Under the pieces are notes generated by a model. It had not been told where the DNA came from. It saw only the letters and a program-made list of their open reading frames with translations, and made no database searches. A program made the translations under genes and the position numbers. From an uncultured bacterium (lineage in GTDB: Bacteria > Cyanobacteriota > Vampirovibrionia > Gastranaerophilales > Gastranaerophilaceae), in NCBI GenBank assembly GCA_949296425.1, contig CASFPN010000027.1, positions 1 to 32,055 of the forward strand: a DNA stretch of 32,055 nt, given 5' to 3'. Below, one piece after another: positions 31,205-32,055 of this stretch (position 1 is the first letter of the stretch; each line of letters starts with the position of its first letter).

Positions 31205-31705
31205 GTGGCAGCAGTTACAGACAAAATTAAATCAGTAGTGGATTTTTTAGTAAAGGGATTTGAACCCAGAGAAACTATTTTTGATGAAATGGCACAGGAA
31301 GTTGATGAAGATTATCCTGTTCAGGATAATCTGGCTATAGATCCTGCATATTCATACCAGCCTGTTCAGGACAGAACAAATGAACTTAAAATAGTAAATC
31401 ATCCGAATTTTAAAGGTTATGAAGTAAAGGTTATGGAACCGAGATCATTTGAAGATGCTGCAACAATTGTTCAACACCTCAGAAACAGAAAGACCATCGT
31501 TTTGAACCTTCATCTTTTAGATAAAGAACAATCACAGAGAACAATTGACTTTGTATGCGGTGCAGCTCATGCACTTGACGGTAAACCGCAAAAAGTCGGC
31601 GATCTTGTATTTGTATTTACACCGAGCAATGTTACATTGTCTGTTGATGTATCTGCAAACCAGAATAAATTTAATGACTCTTTGTGGAGGGCTCCTTTAC
31701 AGTAG
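31205..31705 (+). CDS. sepF: Cell division protein SepF
   Basis: SepF anchors and bundles FtsZ at the division site, especially in bacteria that lack or supplement FtsA. The product is 166 residues. The N-terminal amphipathic helix (VTDKIKSVVDFLVKGFEP) should bind membrane, a flexible acidic linker (~25-60) follows, and the SepF core is at ~70-155 (EVKVMEPRSFEDAATIVQHL, VVLNLH-like IVLNLHLLDKE, FVCGAAHALDG, KVGDLVFVFTPSNV). The start codon is GTG at 31205, preceded by cggagga about 8 bases away. A strong terminator ends the operon. Confidence 0.94.
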   Translation: MAAVTDKIKSVVDFLVKGFEPRETIFDEMAQEVDEDYPVQDNLAIDPAYSYQPVQDRTNELKIVNHPNFKGYEVKVMEPRSFEDAATIVQHLRNRKTIVLNLHLLDKEQSQRTIDFVCGAAHALDGKPQKVGDLVFVFTPSNVTLSVDVSANQNKFNDSLWRAPLQ

Positions 31706-31762
31706 ATACTGTACTTCACATTCAGAGTTAATTATTATGAGAAAGAGAGAGATAGTTGAATT

Positions 31763-31790
31763 GAGGCACGCCCCCCGTGCCTCTTTTTTT
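31763..31790 (+). terminator. Intrinsic terminator after sepF
   Basis: gaggcacg (31763-31770) and cgtgcctc (31776-31783) form a GC-rich 8-bp stem with a C5 loop, followed by seven T's. Confidence 0.95.
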
Positions 31791-31791
31791 A

Positions 31792-31846
31792 TTGAAAAAA
31801 GATAAATTTTTTGTTATACTAAATAATAAGTAAAATCAAAGGAGGT
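31792..31846 (+). promoter_or_regulatory. Strong promoter and ribosome binding site of the second G-tract gene
   Basis: TTGAAA (31792-31797) and TATACT (31815-31820) are 17 bases apart. An almost perfect Shine-Dalgarno sequence aaaggaggt (31838-31846) precedes the ATG at 31851. Confidence 0.8.
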
Positions 31847-31850
31847 TTGG

Positions 31851-32055
31851 ATGAAAATATTATCAGAATTGTCAGAGAGCTTCGGGGGGGGGGCACTGTA
31901 GGCTCCGCCGGAGGCAAAAAAGCTAAGAGGCATAGATGCGAAGCTAGTTTAGAAGTTAAGAAGATAAGAAGATATGAAGATAGGCTATTAACAGAAACTA
32001 CCTCCTTCCTTCCCTTATTAGGGAAGGATAAGAGGATGGGTAACAATCAATACCC
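31851..32055 (+). CDS. 5' end of a second gene with a G10 tract near its start, 3' partial and out of frame
   Basis: From the ATG the frame reads MKILSELSESFGGGAL and stops at 31899-31901. In the frame that would follow the ATG with 11 or 8 G's, translation stays open from the tract to the end of the window (GGGTVGSAGGKKAKRHRCEA, then a basic stretch and LLTETTSFLPLLGKDKR). The architecture matches the 26449 gene: promoter, ribosome binding site, about 11 codons, G10, then gcact, then a long basic low-complexity leader. A prepilin-like domain may follow beyond the window, but that is inference. The complementary-strand ORF at 31819-32046 has no support. Confidence 0.6.
31884..31893 (+). repeat. 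G10 homopolymer tract in the second gene's start region
   Basis: Ten consecutive G's start at codon 12 of the 31851 ORF, followed by gcact exactly as at 26479-26488. The same length and the same frame error occur at both loci. Confidence 0.9.
32003..32039. repeat. Palindromic element within the leader frame of the second G-tract gene
   Basis: ccttccc (32008-32014) and gggaagg (32021-32027) flank ttatta, with further partial complementarity outside (tcctt.../...aagagga). In the continuing frame it encodes SFLPLLGKDKR. The hairpin tttccc...gggaga in the first G-tract gene (26592-26607) occupies a comparable place. Confidence 0.5.

Noticed and set aside
31819-32046. A 75-residue ORF on the - strand at the window end
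   Set aside because: It is antisense to the promoter, ribosome binding site and G-tract start region on the + strand, and has no recognisable content.
1-32055. tRNA, rRNA, transposase or prophage genes
   Set aside because: I found no cloverleaf, rRNA-like segment, transposase or phage structural gene; the gaps are short and explained by promoters, terminators and small repeats.

Overview
The window is an AT-rich bacterial chromosome segment. I infer a non-photosynthetic relative of cyanobacteria in the Gastranaerophilales / Melainabacteria (Vampirovibrionia) group. The reasons are the adjacent pipY/yggS-sepF pair (a cyanobacterial linkage), a cyanobacterial-style VKOR-DsbA fusion, an MCE (MlaD-like) envelope lipid protein, several TonB-C-like proteins typical of a diderm envelope, and prepilin-like proteins with the AFTLAEVLITLGIIGVVAA helix that I associate with gut members of this group. 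The assignment comes from pattern recognition, not from a database search. I see no rRNA, tRNA, CRISPR array, transposase or phage module.

Layout. 1-4.1 kb, + strand: the 3' part of a large protein with tandem repeats and a calpain-like protease domain, a small companion protein, a secreted cupin and a GS-X10-DXD nucleotidyltransferase. 4.2-12 kb, mostly - strand: a small hypothetical gene; a six-gene, nearly gap-free operon (10078 to 5634) encoding a membrane-anchored von Willebrand A protein, an FHA-like eight-TM protein, a TonB-like protein, two very small membrane proteins and a zinc-ribbon/TonB-C protein, with a third TonB-C protein converging on it; then two lineage-specific proteins. 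12.2-16.4 kb: plsY with a small membrane protein, then divergent genes for a 778-residue internally duplicated membrane protein and a two-helix membrane protein. 16.4-21.6 kb: punA, rpoZ, the MCE protein and upp, a prepilin-like gene, an AbrB-like small gene, an asparaginase and a solo MshEN-like protein. 21.7-26.3 kb, + strand: VKOR-DsbA fusion, queH, two TPR proteins and a DAHP synthase. 26.4 kb to the end: a prepilin-like gene whose start region contains a G10 tract, mutL, an orphan-looking DNA methyltransferase, pipY-sepF, and the start of a second gene with the same G10 architecture.

The most interesting signal is the pair of G10 tracts at 26479-26488 and 31884-31893. Each lies 10-11 codons after an ATG with a good promoter and ribosome binding site. 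In each, 10 G's puts the start out of frame: translation stops within a few codons, while the frame that would be read with 11 (or 8) G's stays open. At the first locus that frame leads into a prepilin domain and has no ATG, GTG or TTG of its own before the middle of the pilin helix. This fits on/off phase variation by slipped-strand mispairing, or slippage-dependent expression, of pilin-like surface genes. Their unusually long leaders contain palindromes and a tandemly duplicated prepilin-peptidase motif. The second strong candidate is the vWA/FHA/TonB operon, which looks like an uncharacterised envelope complex.

Regulatory picture: several promoters have good -35/-10 matches with 17-bp spacing, and intrinsic terminators close most units. 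Two genes (nucleotidyltransferase, MCE protein) look leaderless. Most overlapping ORFs in other frames are shadows of the genes listed.
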